Shown: positions 16,360 through 24,316, numbered from the stretch's first letter. The stretch is 34,919 bases of DNA from Sphingomonas faeni (GCF_003053745.1 NZ_QAYE01000016.1:1-34919); one strand, 5' to 3'. Numbers and translations are program-made. The notes: generated from the letters alone by a model not told the origin.

Positions 16360-16956
16360 TCACTCCTCAAGAGCTGAGCGACAAAGTAGAGCCTCGGCTG
16401 CCGTGTCGGCGACGGCAAGCAGTCTTGGCTGGTCCCATCCCTCTCGCGCTGCAGCCGATAGGCCGAGCATTGTCGTAGCAACGTAATCTGCGACACGTCC
16501 GGAAGCTTTAATTTCCGCATCGTCCAAAAATTGCGCCACCCTACTGCGATTTTCTCCCGCAATTTGTTTGGCTGCGATGCCCCAATCCGTTGTGCCCGCT
16601 TTTGCGTGTTCAAGGATCAGGCAACCACGCCGCTGCGGACTAGTGGTATAAGCGTGCGCTGCAGCTCGCAGCATGTCGCCAAGCGCCGCCATCGGCGCTG
16701 CACCTGGCGTGAGAAAGCGATCCAGCGGCACAACGGTAGCTGAGTAGAGCCGAAGCGTCTCTTTGAAGAACGCGGCTTTGCTGCCGAACGCTGCATAAAA
16801 GCTCGGCGGGGTAATCCCGATCGCCTCGGTCAGCGCCGCCACGCTGACGTTTTCATAGCCATGCTCGTGAAACAGGTGCTGCCCGGCTTCGACCGCAGCT
16901 CCAAGCGCGAATCCCCGGGGCCGCCCCCGTGGCCGCTTATTTTCGTTAATGGTCAT
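16360..16956 (-). CDS. TetR-family transcriptional regulator
   Basis: The 198-aa protein has a basic N-terminus (KRPRGRPRGF) and a TetR HTH: QHLFHEHGYENVSVAALTEA then GITPPSFYAAFGSKAAFFKE (about 27-66). The C-terminal ligand domain (RRGCLILEHAKAG at about 108-120) resembles TetR proteins that govern efflux or oxidoreductase genes. Its base composition looks a little less GC-rich at third positions than its neighbours. The start ATG at 16956 has no strong ribosome-binding site. It is divergent from an MFS efflux gene (17071) across a 114-bp region that contains an imperfect palindrome, so it probably represses that gene. The inducer is unknown. Confidence 0.88.
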   Translation of the reverse strand: MTINENKRPRGRPRGFALGAAVEAGQHLFHEHGYENVSVAALTEAIGITPPSFYAAFGSKAAFFKETLRLYSATVVPLDRFLTPGAAPMAALGDMLRAAAHAYTTSPQRRGCLILEHAKAGTTDWGIAAKQIAGENRSRVAQFLDDAEIKASGRVADYVATTMLGLSAAAREGWDQPRLLAVADTAAEALLCRSALEE

Positions 16957-16984
16957 TACACAACCGCTTGCCTGTGTCAGTCAT

Positions 16985-17011
16985 ATTTGTATAGCGGCCA
17001 TTCATAGAAAT
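16985..17011. promoter_or_regulatory. Candidate TetR operator
   Basis: ATTTGTAT (16985-16992) and ATAGAAAT (17004-17011) form an inverted repeat with 7 of 8 pairs and an 11-bp spacer, in an AT-rich patch of the TetR/MFS intergenic region. Position between divergent starts supports a repressor site. Confidence 0.35.
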
Positions 17012-17070
17012 GACCATGCCTCAGGTTCGTCACGGCGCAGAGGTGGTATCAACGATGCACAAGGACAGTT

Positions 17071-18285
17071 ATGCCTTCATCCTCCAACAAACGCCGCGTT
17101 AAAGCGAGCGTAGCTCCACGCTCCAAACTCCCGACCGCGGCCCTTGCTGGTCTCGCCGCCAGCGGCTTTCTGTGCATCGTGACCGAAACGCTTCCTGCTG
17201 GCCTACTCCCGCAGATCGCATCCGGCCTGCAGATCTCCGAGGCGATCGCGGGACAACTCGTTGCCGTCTATGCGCTGGGGTCCTTGCTGGCAGCGATCCC
17301 GCTCACGAGCCTGACCCAGGGGCTTCGAAGAAGACCGGTACTACTTACCACCATCATCTGCTTCGTTGTCGGCAACACGCTGACCGCTTGGGCCGGATCT
17401 ATCACGGTCGTACTGGTCGCGCGGTTCGTCGCCGGGTGCGCGGCGGGTCTCGCCTGGGGAATCCTTGCGGGTTACGCGCGCAGCATCGTGCGTGCCGATC
17501 AGACCGGCCCGGCAATGGCCCTCGCCATGGTCGGCGTGCCGCTGGCGCTTTCACTGGGTGTTCCCATAGGCACCTTCCTGGGCGGTTTGGTTGGGTGGCG
17601 CGGATCGTTCCTGATCCTCTCGGCACTGAGTGTCGTGCTGATCGGCTGGATTATCTTTAAGGTGCCGGATGCCGCCGGGCGGACGGGTGACGATCGTCCT
17701 TCTCTGCGCCGCGTCGTCGCGACACCGGGTATCATACCGATCCTGCTCGTCATCCTTGCCTGGATGACAGGCCACAACACCCTCTACACTTACATCGCGC
17801 CGTTCGCGACCGCCGCGTCCGTGCGGGTCGATCTCGTCCTGCTGGCGTTCGGCATCAGCTCGCTCGTCGGCATCTGGATCGTCGGGCGACTAGTCGATCG
17901 GATGCTGCGCATGCTGGTATTGCTCGCGATCGGATCGTTTGCGGCCGTTGCAGTTCTTCTGACGTTTGCCGGTGGGCAAGGCCTTGCCGTCTATGCGGCA
18001 GCCATAGTTTGGGGCCTTGGCTTCGGTGGTGCCGGGGCGATGATGCAGACGGCGTCGGCGGACGCAGCGGGGGACGGCGTAGATCTGGCGCAGGCGATGG
18101 TGACCACGGCCTGGAACCTAGCGATCGCGGTCGGCGGGGCGCTGGGCGGGGTGCTCCTCACGACGGGAGGGACCACGCTGCTGCCGCCCGCTGTCGTCGC
18201 GCTGACCCTGATCGCCTTCCTCATCGCGCTGGCCGCACGCCGTTTCGCCTTTCCACCGGGTCACCGCTCAACATCGGCCAGCTAA
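17071..18285 (+). CDS. MFS efflux transporter, DHA1-type
   Basis: The 404-aa inner-membrane protein has twelve predicted helices. The first contains GFLCIVTETLPAGLLPQIA (32-50), a pattern shared by the DHA1 sugar/drug efflux branch (SotB/NepI/YdhP-like). The loop between helices 2 and 3 has GLRRRPVLL, a form of the MFS loop motif, and GVPLALSLGVPIGTFLGGLVGWR matches the motif-C antiporter helix. Such proteins export small molecules by H+ antiport. AAGGA lies 6 bases ahead of the ATG. The divergent TetR gene likely regulates it. The cargo cannot be determined from sequence. Confidence 0.88.
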   Translation: MPSSSNKRRVKASVAPRSKLPTAALAGLAASGFLCIVTETLPAGLLPQIASGLQISEAIAGQLVAVYALGSLLAAIPLTSLTQGLRRRPVLLTTIICFVVGNTLTAWAGSITVVLVARFVAGCAAGLAWGILAGYARSIVRADQTGPAMALAMVGVPLALSLGVPIGTFLGGLVGWRGSFLILSALSVVLIGWIIFKVPDAAGRTGDDRPSLRRVVATPGIIPILLVILAWMTGHNTLYTYIAPFATAASVRVDLVLLAFGISSLVGIWIVGRLVDRMLRMLVLLAIGSFAAVAVLLTFAGGQGLAVYAAAIVWGLGFGGAGAMMQTASADAAGDGVDLAQAMVTTAWNLAIAVGGALGGVLLTTGGTTLLPPAVVALTLIAFLIALAARRFAFPPGHRSTSAS

Positions 18286-18791
18286 CCCTAAAATGCTCTC
18301 AGACTACCGTCCCCATTGAGAAAACCGGCCGGACATCGAGTTGTTATTGGTTCAGCACTCCTCCGCTACCAACATGAATGGACGGCAGAAGTTGGGAGGC
18401 GGTAAAGGCGCCGCGAATGTCCGAGATTGGGTCGATCAACCTCAATAGCGGAAGCCGCTTCGGGAATAGCGGAATGGCCACTTTCGGCACCCCTTGGGCG
18501 GAAGCTGCCGTTTGTTCAGGCCTGGCCCGACGGCAGCAAGGCGCCCCATAACGGTTGCGCGAGCCTACCATCCATCCAATTCCGCACAGTCCGGTAGGTC
18601 GTGCCCAATCAGCAGGCGACCGGCGTGTGTCAGCGCTCGCCGTAGAGCACCCGCCCGGCCACGATGAGACAATAAACCCCCGTTGTTGCCTCATGGCCAT
18701 TTGAAGCCGTTGCGCTCAGCAACGCAAAGTTGCTACTGTGTTCTGCCAAACTGGTCTCTGCTGAGCGAGACATCGTGCGGAGGGAACGGGC
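18286..18791. other. Non-coding interval with repeat remnants
   Basis: This 506-bp stretch has no gene I can support. It contains copy B of the dispersed repeat (18374-18433), a half-unit-like GGAATGGCCACTTTCGGC at about 18471, and GC-rich decayed sequence up to about 18660. Close to the next gene lie three spaced pentamers, GTTGC (18709-18713), GCAAC (18719-18723) and GTTGC (18729-18733), each 5 bp apart. The perfect ribosome-binding site of the next gene (GGAGGG) is at 18779-18784. Confidence 0.6.
18374..18433 (+). repeat. Dispersed 60-bp intergenic repeat, copy B
   Basis: This is the clearest copy: ATGAATGGACGG, AAGTTGGGAGGCGG, then CGAATGTCCGAGATTGGGTC at the end. It aligns without gaps to copies C and D over 60 bp. 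The two halves resemble each other (AATGnnCG..TTGGG), so the unit may itself be an old tandem duplication. Confidence 0.75.
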
Positions 18792-19796
18792 TTGAACGAG
18801 ATTGTCGCGTTAGCCGTTCACGACCTCGAGCGGAAGGATGGCATCTACCAGATCAAGGCGGCGACGAAGACACTGCCGGTCACTGATACCACGCAGCGTG
18901 TGGTCGACGAACTAAACAACCTCTACAACCGGCGGGCGTCGAAGAGCTACGGCAAGTTCACGGCTAGCGAGGGCTATCCCACGCAGGAGCAGATCCGAGA
19001 CTACATCGGCGATCCGGAGAAGGATTTTCTTCGGCTGACGACGCGGATGATGGAGACGCTCCGTCAGCAGGCGCAGGCGCGCACGGCGTCGACCGGCGGC
19101 CACGTTCTTTTCGAGCACTTCCGGCGCGACCAGAAGGACTTCCTCCTCGTCGCAATCGTATCAGACAAGCTGAGCGCGATCCTGAAGGCGCAGGACGAGA
19201 TGGAGGACGTGAAGCATCTTGACCTCGAGGGCTTCCGGTTCGCCGGCCGCATCAACCTGACCGCTTGGGCCGCGGGTGCCGAGCGTTACATCAGCTTCCT
19301 CAAGGGGAAAGGCGACGTGTCCGAATACTTTCGCCTGTTCCTCGGCTGCGACTCCGTCGTAGAGGCACGGGTGGACACGTCCAACCTGGTTACGGCGCTC
19401 AAGGATTTCGTTACTGCCGAGAAGATGTCGGAGAAGGACGGCAACGAGTTCCTCGCTCGCGCCAAGGCCATCTGCGAGCGGTCGTCGAACAAGCGCGAGG
19501 AGCTCGAATTCGAGGCGTTGGCGAACGAACTGCTGCCGAACAATCCGAAGCGCCTTACCGACCATCTTGGGGACACCGACCGCGCACTGAGCGACCGGTT
19601 CGTGCCGGACAAGCGCTCGCTGGCCTCGCTCGTGCGCTTCAAGGGCGGGACCAAGCAATGGAAGGTGGAGTTCGACCGCGACGCGGTGAGCAGCCGCGCG
19701 GTGATCTACGATCCGGAGGCAAACACCATCACCCTGACGGGACTGCCTGACGACCTTATCTCGCAGTTGCAGGCCGAAGGCCTGGGTCATGGCTGA
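18792..19796 (+). CDS. Nucleoid-associated protein, NdpA/YejK (NA37) family
   Basis: The 334-aa protein is the usual length for the 37-kDa nucleoid-associated family (PF04245; E. coli YejK). It begins EIVALAVHDLER and contains GHVLFEHFRRDQKDFLLVAIVSDK (about 99-121, split here as GHVLFEHF and DFLLVAIVSDK), then HLDLEGFRFAGRINLTAW and SEYFRLFLGCD (about 175-185), all typical of the family. Characterised members bind DNA and associate with the nucleoid; the mechanism is poorly known. The start is TTG at 18792, supported by GGAGGG exactly 7 bases upstream. The stop overlaps the start of the next gene by 8 bp, so the two are made together. The pairing with an unknown membrane protein is unlike the solitary housekeeping yejK context. 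Confidence 0.85.
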   Translation: MNEIVALAVHDLERKDGIYQIKAATKTLPVTDTTQRVVDELNNLYNRRASKSYGKFTASEGYPTQEQIRDYIGDPEKDFLRLTTRMMETLRQQAQARTASTGGHVLFEHFRRDQKDFLLVAIVSDKLSAILKAQDEMEDVKHLDLEGFRFAGRINLTAWAAGAERYISFLKGKGDVSEYFRLFLGCDSVVEARVDTSNLVTALKDFVTAEKMSEKDGNEFLARAKAICERSSNKREELEFEALANELLPNNPKRLTDHLGDTDRALSDRFVPDKRSLASLVRFKGGTKQWKVEFDRDAVSSRAVIYDPEANTITLTGLPDDLISQLQAEGLGHG

Positions 19797-20964
19797 GATC
19801 GGCTTCGCCGACCTCATCGTGATCTACCGCAATACCGTCTTCGACGGCGCCGGTGGTGGCGTCCTGCACGTGGCGAGCAACGCCGTGGCGGAAGCGATCC
19901 GAACGATCGAAGCCGATGATGCGCTCTACGATCTCACACAGATCGCGCTCGTCGCCCCGGGAGCGGTCACGGTCGGGGATCACGTCGCGATCACAATCAG
20001 GGCGCCCAATCACAGACTCGGATTGCTCGTTCGCGATCTCGATGCGCTCTTCAACGCGCCCGATGCGTCGTGGAACGAGCCTCCGGCCTACTATGTAATC
20101 GACGAGCATTTTGCCCGAGGCGACGCCGCCGTTCCGGTCGCGCTTGCCAGATACAGATCGCTGTTGACCGTTACCGCAGTGCTTCGTGAAGCTGCCAACT
20201 ACGTCAGCGACCTGCAGCGTGAATTGGTCTTCATCGACGACGAGAAGACGGTCGTGCCGGTCATCTTCTCGTCTGCCGATCTGTCGGAGGGCTTGGTCGA
20301 AAATGCCGCCAGACTGAGCCGCATCTTCGGCGAACCGCTGCACGGCGACGAGAAGACAGAGCTGGTGTCGGCCGCCGTAATCCAGTCGGTTCGCAGCCTG
20401 CGGCGTGCGGAACGGTTCCGCCATTTGATCAGCCACCTCGACCAGCTCTGTGACGAGGTGGAGAAAGGCTACAGGCTCTTCGTCTCCAGCTTCTCGTATT
20501 CCAAGATACGCAAGGAGATCGAGACGGCAAGCCTCGAGTACGTCGGCAAGATCCATAAGACTCTCGTCGATATACAGGGTCAGCTGCTCGGCATCCCCGT
20601 GGCCACCATCGTCGTCGCATCCCAGCTTAAGACCCCGGAGAGATGCGGCCTCGCCTTCTGGGCGAACGCGGGCGTGGTGCTGGGAGCCTGGATCTTTGTT
20701 GGACTGCTATGGCTGGCGATCCGCAACCAGCAGCACACGCTCACTGCCATCGAGAAGGAGATAAACGGTCAGAATTCGCGACTGGAGCGCGACTATGCAG
20801 CCGTCCGAGACGACTTCGTCGGCGTTTTCGATGATCTGGGCGGGCGGATCACCTGGCACAGACGGGTGCTTTGGTTCGTCCTGATCCTGGCGCTAAGCGG
20901 AGCGGCCGGAGCCACTTACGTATGGTTAAGGTTGACCCCGTCCGCCTACACGGCGTGCCTGTGA
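19789..20964 (+). CDS. Membrane protein of unknown family, partner of NdpA-like protein
   Basis: I do not recognise this 391-aa protein. Residues 1-260 look soluble and mixed alpha/beta, with acidic and helical stretches (DLQRELVFIDDEKTVVPVIF at about 141-160, then a helix-rich part 195-265). A moderately hydrophobic segment (about 266-280) precedes a clear transmembrane helix (290-311). A charged, probably coiled-coil linker (312-345, TLTAIEKEINGQNSRLERDY) leads to a second clear helix (360-381) and a short end. With two helices the N-terminal domain and the tail would be on the same side, presumably the cytoplasm. It overlaps the NdpA-family gene by 8 bp, so it is translationally coupled. 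The architecture is compatible with a membrane effector or a membrane anchor for the DNA-binding partner. Confidence 0.8.
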   Translation: MAEIGFADLIVIYRNTVFDGAGGGVLHVASNAVAEAIRTIEADDALYDLTQIALVAPGAVTVGDHVAITIRAPNHRLGLLVRDLDALFNAPDASWNEPPAYYVIDEHFARGDAAVPVALARYRSLLTVTAVLREAANYVSDLQRELVFIDDEKTVVPVIFSSADLSEGLVENAARLSRIFGEPLHGDEKTELVSAAVIQSVRSLRRAERFRHLISHLDQLCDEVEKGYRLFVSSFSYSKIRKEIETASLEYVGKIHKTLVDIQGQLLGIPVATIVVASQLKTPERCGLAFWANAGVVLGAWIFVGLLWLAIRNQQHTLTAIEKEINGQNSRLERDYAAVRDDFVGVFDDLGGRITWHRRVLWFVLILALSGAAGATYVWLRLTPSAYTACL

Positions 20965-20976
20965 GGCCGAGCCTCA
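20962..20976. terminator. Palindrome spanning both stop codons of convergent genes
   Basis: TGAGGC-CGA-GCCTCA is a perfect 6-bp inverted repeat. Its left TGA is the stop of the plus-strand membrane gene and its right TCA is the stop of the minus-strand small gene. A GC hairpin at a convergent junction is a plausible, if short, bidirectional terminator; no T-tract is present. Confidence 0.35.
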
Positions 20977-21216
20977 GGCGGTGACCGCCTCGATCGCCGC
21001 GGCGAACTCCGTAGCCGTCCGAAAGACTTTCCCGTCGTCGGTGAGCAGCCTGGCCACGATTGCCGCGTCCTGCCGTTCCGCGTCACGGAAGTCCGGTAGT
21101 CCACCAGGCAGCATACTGCCCACCGCGCGCTTGCTCTTCCTCGTGAAGACGTTGCCTTCCGCAGCGTGCATCGCGATCGTCGTGCGGGCGTAGAGAAAGA
21201 GGCGGTTCTTCGGCAT
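20974..21216 (-). CDS. Small hypothetical protein, 80 aa
   Basis: I do not recognise this frame. Reading from the ATG at 21216 it gives 80 residues starting PKNRLFLYARTTIAMHAAEG, with a basic patch (TRKSKRAV) and ending DDGKVFRTATEFAAAIEAVTA. Codon third positions are strongly G/C, as in neighbouring genes, which argues for a real gene. The frame is open up to 21279, but the extra 21 residues look non-coding. No good ribosome-binding site precedes either start. It converges on the membrane-protein gene with stops inside one palindrome and is divergent from the 138-aa gene at 21312. It could be a cassette accessory or a host gene. Confidence 0.5.
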   Translation of the reverse strand: MPKNRLFLYARTTIAMHAAEGNVFTRKSKRAVGSMLPGGLPDFRDAERQDAAIVARLLTDDGKVFRTATEFAAAIEAVTA

Positions 21217-21311
21217 CCACAGCTCGATGAGGAGCGTAAGCGATCCCCTCAACTGGCAGGAACTAGTGGTTAGGCCCATGCGCTCCGAGCGGCACCACTA
21301 AGGAAACAGCG

Positions 21312-21728
21312 ATGGATGAGTTTGCGCGCATGATGAGTATGGAGGGTGTGCGTCCTCTTGATACCCCAAAGGAAACATCCCGGCGGGTGGTCAAACAGCC
21401 ATCTCCAGTTTCGAGCCAACCGTTAGTAACTACGCCAGAATTGGGGGCGGGCGGTTATGCATGGGTTACAGGAAAACGTGCGCGCACTGCGCTCGAGACG
21501 GCGTTGGAACGCTTGGCCAGCGAGATCCGCAGCGGACGGCGCGGCTGGGCAACCGGCATTCTTCAGGATGGCAGGACAGTCACATTGCCTGCTTCGTCAG
21601 GAGCGGCGTCACTGCTTGGCACCGCAGATCGCCAATCGTTACGCCTAATGATTGTCGGCGGCGACGGCTGGACCTTCGTAATGCATCCGATGATGGGTGT
21701 CGCTACGCTCGATAACGATCCTGCCTAG
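21312..21728 (+). CDS. Hypothetical protein, 138 aa
   Basis: The family is not recognised. The protein begins DEFARMMSMEGVRPLD, has a low-complexity Ser/Pro/Thr linker (about 20-43), then a helix (RARTALETALERLASEIRSG at about 56-75) and a beta-rich end (GWATGILQDGRTVTLPAS, LRLMIVGGDGWTFVMHPM). It looks soluble, without signal peptide or membrane helix. AAGGAA lies 6 bases before the ATG, so the start is well supported. It is transcribed away from the 80-aa gene. Codon use is less biased to G/C than in the flanking metabolic genes, which could mean more recent acquisition. Confidence 0.55.
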   Translation: MDEFARMMSMEGVRPLDTPKETSRRVVKQPSPVSSQPLVTTPELGAGGYAWVTGKRARTALETALERLASEIRSGRRGWATGILQDGRTVTLPASSGAASLLGTADRQSLRLMIVGGDGWTFVMHPMMGVATLDNDPA

Positions 21729-22035
21729 CCCGATGAACAAGCGTCAGGAAAGGGAACGCAGGTCGAGCGGCTTGAACGTCGCGAACTAGGTTGTCCTGAC
21801 TGAGGGGCGGCGGTCCGCGTTCGCCTGGTCAATGCCGGCACTCATCGCGTTCCGTTTAATCCAGGGGCACCAACCAGCATTGCAACGCGACTGTTCAAGC
21901 TTGCCAACGGAGGGCCGTCCACACATGGGTCTCGCTCCCTCCGTTAGGCAATGGTCTTGGCACCGGATGTTGCACTCGTCGCCAGATTCATCGGAACGCA
22001 TTCGTCATGGGACACTAACGCTGTACCGTAAGAGC
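21729..22035. other. Non-coding interval carrying the 66-bp repeat
   Basis: This 307-bp stretch lies between the 138-aa gene and the MocR-type gene. It holds a 7-bp inverted repeat (GTCAGGA at 21743-21749 with TCCTGAC at 21794-21800) and the second copy of the 66-bp direct repeat (21867-21932). Beyond that is about 75 bp of weaker similarity to the sequence after copy 1, running toward the start of the MocR gene. No RNA gene is evident. Confidence 0.6.
21867..21932. repeat. 66-bp perfect direct repeat, copy 2
   Basis: The 66 bases are identical to 31-96, with different flanking bases on the left and only partial similarity on the right. The two copies are 21.8 kb apart in direct orientation. 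This copy lies about 100 bp upstream of the MocR-type gene start. Confidence 0.9.
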
Positions 22036-23448
22036 ATGGCTTCCCATGCGCACTTCATCATCAAGCCGGACCGTAGGGCGACAATGTCGCTCTCTCATCA
22101 GGTGTGCGACAACATCCGAACGGCGATCGACGACGGGCGGCTGGAGATTGGCGCGCGCCTGCCATCAGTCCGCGATCTGGCAAGCCAGCTGGGTGTAGCT
22201 CGAGGAACCGTGCAGGCTGCCTACGATGCGCTGGTGTCTGAATTGCTGCTGAGCACCGCCGGTTCGGGCGGCACCCGCGTGATCGCCAAGCCTCCCCGCC
22301 ATGCTTCCACGCCGAGCGAGCCGATCGTCCGGCCGCTCTCGACGATGCTGCGCGGCTTTTCGCTAACGGCGTTGCCCTTTCAGACCGGCGTGCCGGCGCA
22401 GGATGCGTTTCCGACAAAGCTCTGGGCCAGCCTGCTCGGACGCGCGGTCCGCGATGATGCGATGACGCCGACGACTTATCCCGATCCGCGCGGGCACCCC
22501 GCACTGCGCGCGCAGATTGCCGCCTACCTGGCGATCGCGCGAGGTCTCCGTTGCGTGCCCGACCAAGTCATCGTCACTGTATGCTATCGCGGTGGGCTCG
22601 CGCTGGCGTTGCAGGTGCTGGGCGCATCGGGGCAGCGCGCCTGGATGGAGGAGCCGGGCTACCCCATAACCCGCATGGGACTGGAGATGGCGCGCGTCGG
22701 CCCGGTCGCCGTGCCCGTTGACGGGGAGGGGATCGACGTTGCTGCAGGAATAGCGCTCGCGCCCGACGCTAGAGTTGCGATCGTCACGCCAGGGCAGCAT
22801 TCCCCGTTGGGCGCGACCATGAGCCATGCCCGGCGACGGACGTTGCTGGACTGGGCCGAGGCGGCCGACGGTTGGATCATCGAGGATGACTATCTGGGGG
22901 AGCTCCAACTTGGCGCGCGCGCCGCGCCGGCGCTGGCAAGCGGCGATACCGCGGGGCGCGTGATCCATGTGGGCAGCTTCAGCAAGACGTTGAAGCCCGG
23001 GGTCGGAATCGGCTTCGTCGTTGCGCCCATGGCGCTCGCCACGCGCTTCGGGCAAGCGGCGGCAACCTTGGGGCCGAGCTTCTTCGCGCCGTCGCAGCTT
23101 GCGATCGCTCAGCTGCTCGCCGAGGGTCATTACCTGCGTCACCTGCGCAATATGAAGCGGCTCTATGCCGAACGGCTTTCCGCGCTGCACCGTGCGCTCG
23201 AGGCGAATTATCCGCTCGAGACCGTCGCCGGCCCGATCGCACTCCTGAGATTGCCACAGGGGATCGACGATATGGCGCTGGCGCGGCGCGCGCCCGAACT
23301 CGGGATCGCGCCGTCGCCGCTGTCGCCTTGGTATCAGGATCCCGAGCGCCGTATGCCGGGGTTGTTGCTGAGCGCAACGAACCTTCGCCCGAACAGGGTC
23401 GACGAGGCGGTCGCTGCCTTACGACGACTGCTGGCCAACCGAGTATGA
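22036..23448 (+). CDS. MocR/PdxR-type PLP-dependent transcriptional regulator
   Basis: The 470-aa protein fuses a GntR-type winged HTH (residues about 15-85: LSHQVCDNIRTAIDDGRL, GARLPSVRDLASQLGVARGTVQAAYDAL) to a fold-type-I aminotransferase domain (about 110-470). The PLP lysine is K317 in VGSFSKTLKPG, and the aspartate that contacts the PLP pyridine lies in IIEDDYLGEL (about 285). These are the hallmarks of the MocR/PdxR group, which sense PLP or amino compounds and regulate a neighbouring gene. The ATG at 22036 is chosen because the HTH follows at the usual distance; the ribosome-binding site is weak. The oxidoreductase operon 124 bp downstream on the same strand is a possible target. Confidence 0.88.
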   Translation: MASHAHFIIKPDRRATMSLSHQVCDNIRTAIDDGRLEIGARLPSVRDLASQLGVARGTVQAAYDALVSELLLSTAGSGGTRVIAKPPRHASTPSEPIVRPLSTMLRGFSLTALPFQTGVPAQDAFPTKLWASLLGRAVRDDAMTPTTYPDPRGHPALRAQIAAYLAIARGLRCVPDQVIVTVCYRGGLALALQVLGASGQRAWMEEPGYPITRMGLEMARVGPVAVPVDGEGIDVAAGIALAPDARVAIVTPGQHSPLGATMSHARRRTLLDWAEAADGWIIEDDYLGELQLGARAAPALASGDTAGRVIHVGSFSKTLKPGVGIGFVVAPMALATRFGQAAATLGPSFFAPSQLAIAQLLAEGHYLRHLRNMKRLYAERLSALHRALEANYPLETVAGPIALLRLPQGIDDMALARRAPELGIAPSPLSPWYQDPERRMPGLLLSATNLRPNRVDEAVAALRRLLANRV

Positions 23449-23572
23449 TGATCTTGGCCTAGTCGCTTTCGCGGTTCTTGGCTCTACGAGCCTGGGCCAA
23501 GGCCCTGCTACCTCCCGTCCTACAGTGAGCCCATGCCGATCCGGCGGGCCGCTTTGCAAAAGGTATCGGGAC

Positions 23573-24316
23573 ATGAAGATCGTCGTTATCGGGGGCTCTG
23601 GCCTCATCGGTTCGAAGCTCGTTTCGCGTTTGGAGACAGCGGGACACGAGGCCGTCGCCGCGTCGCCGAACAGCGGCGTGAACACGCTGACGGGGGAGGG
23701 CCTCGCCGCGGCGCTGGCCGGGGCGGACGTGGTCGTCGATGTCGCGAACTCGCCATCGTTCGAGGATGCCGCGGTGCTCGCGTTCTTCGAAACCTCGAGC
23801 CGCAACGTCCTTGCTGCCGAAGCGGGCGCGGGCGTCCGGCACCATGTCGCGCTGTCGGTCGTCGGGACTGAGCGCCTTGCCGACAGCGGCTATATGCGCG
23901 CGAAGGTCGCGCAAGAGACGCTGATCCGCGCGTCGGGCATGCCCTATACGATCCTGCATTCGACGCAGTTCTTCGAATTCCTCGGCGGCATCGCGCATTC
24001 GGCCGCAGCGGGCGAAGCGATTCACTTGTCGACCGCCTTGTTCCAGCCGATTGCGGCCAATGACGTCGCGGATGCGCTTGCCGCGATCGTCGTCGCACCG
24101 CCTGCGAACGGGACGATCGAGGTGGCGGGCCCGACGGCTTTCCGGATGGATGCGCTAGTGCGTCGCTATCTCGAGGCGACCGGTGACGCGCGCGGCGTAG
24201 TGGGGGAGGCCGACGCGCTCTATTTTGGTGCGAAGATCGACGACATCTCGCTCATGCCCGCGGCCGGAGCGCATATGGGCGCGACTGACTACGACACATG
24301 GTTCGCAGGCCGGTGA
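23573..24316 (+). CDS. NAD(P)-binding NmrA/SDR-like oxidoreductase
   Basis: The 247-aa protein has an N-terminal dinucleotide-binding motif (KIVVIGGSGLIGSKL), a second strand ending ADVVVDVANSPSFED and an atypical-SDR layout: HHVALSVVGTERLADSGYMRAKVAQETLIRASGMPYTILH, given here in parts as SVVGTERL, GYMRAKVAQE and GMPYTILHSTQFFEF. That is the extended/NmrA-like type in which Y-x-x-x-K is retained (YMRAK). It may be an NADPH-sensing or quinone-reducing protein. The ATG at 23573 directly precedes the Rossmann strand. It is followed by a small membrane-protein gene that overlaps its end by about 19 bp (or 4 bp if the GTG is used). The family is secure; the substrate is unknown. Confidence 0.85.
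   Translation: MKIVVIGGSGLIGSKLVSRLETAGHEAVAASPNSGVNTLTGEGLAAALAGADVVVDVANSPSFEDAAVLAFFETSSRNVLAAEAGAGVRHHVALSVVGTERLADSGYMRAKVAQETLIRASGMPYTILHSTQFFEFLGGIAHSAAAGEAIHLSTALFQPIAANDVADALAAIVVAPPANGTIEVAGPTAFRMDALVRRYLEATGDARGVVGEADALYFGAKIDDISLMPAAGAHMGATDYDTWFAGR

Noticed and set aside
18344..18700. 118-codon minus-strand frame in the interval before the NdpA gene
   Set aside because: It runs through copy B of the repeat and decayed sequence; composition (Cys/Arg/Ser/Pro-rich) is non-coding in character.
97..21866. Integrative element bounded by attachment sites
   Set aside because: The 66-bp repeats would fit, but there is no integrase, excisionase, relaxase or tRNA at either end, so I report only the repeats.
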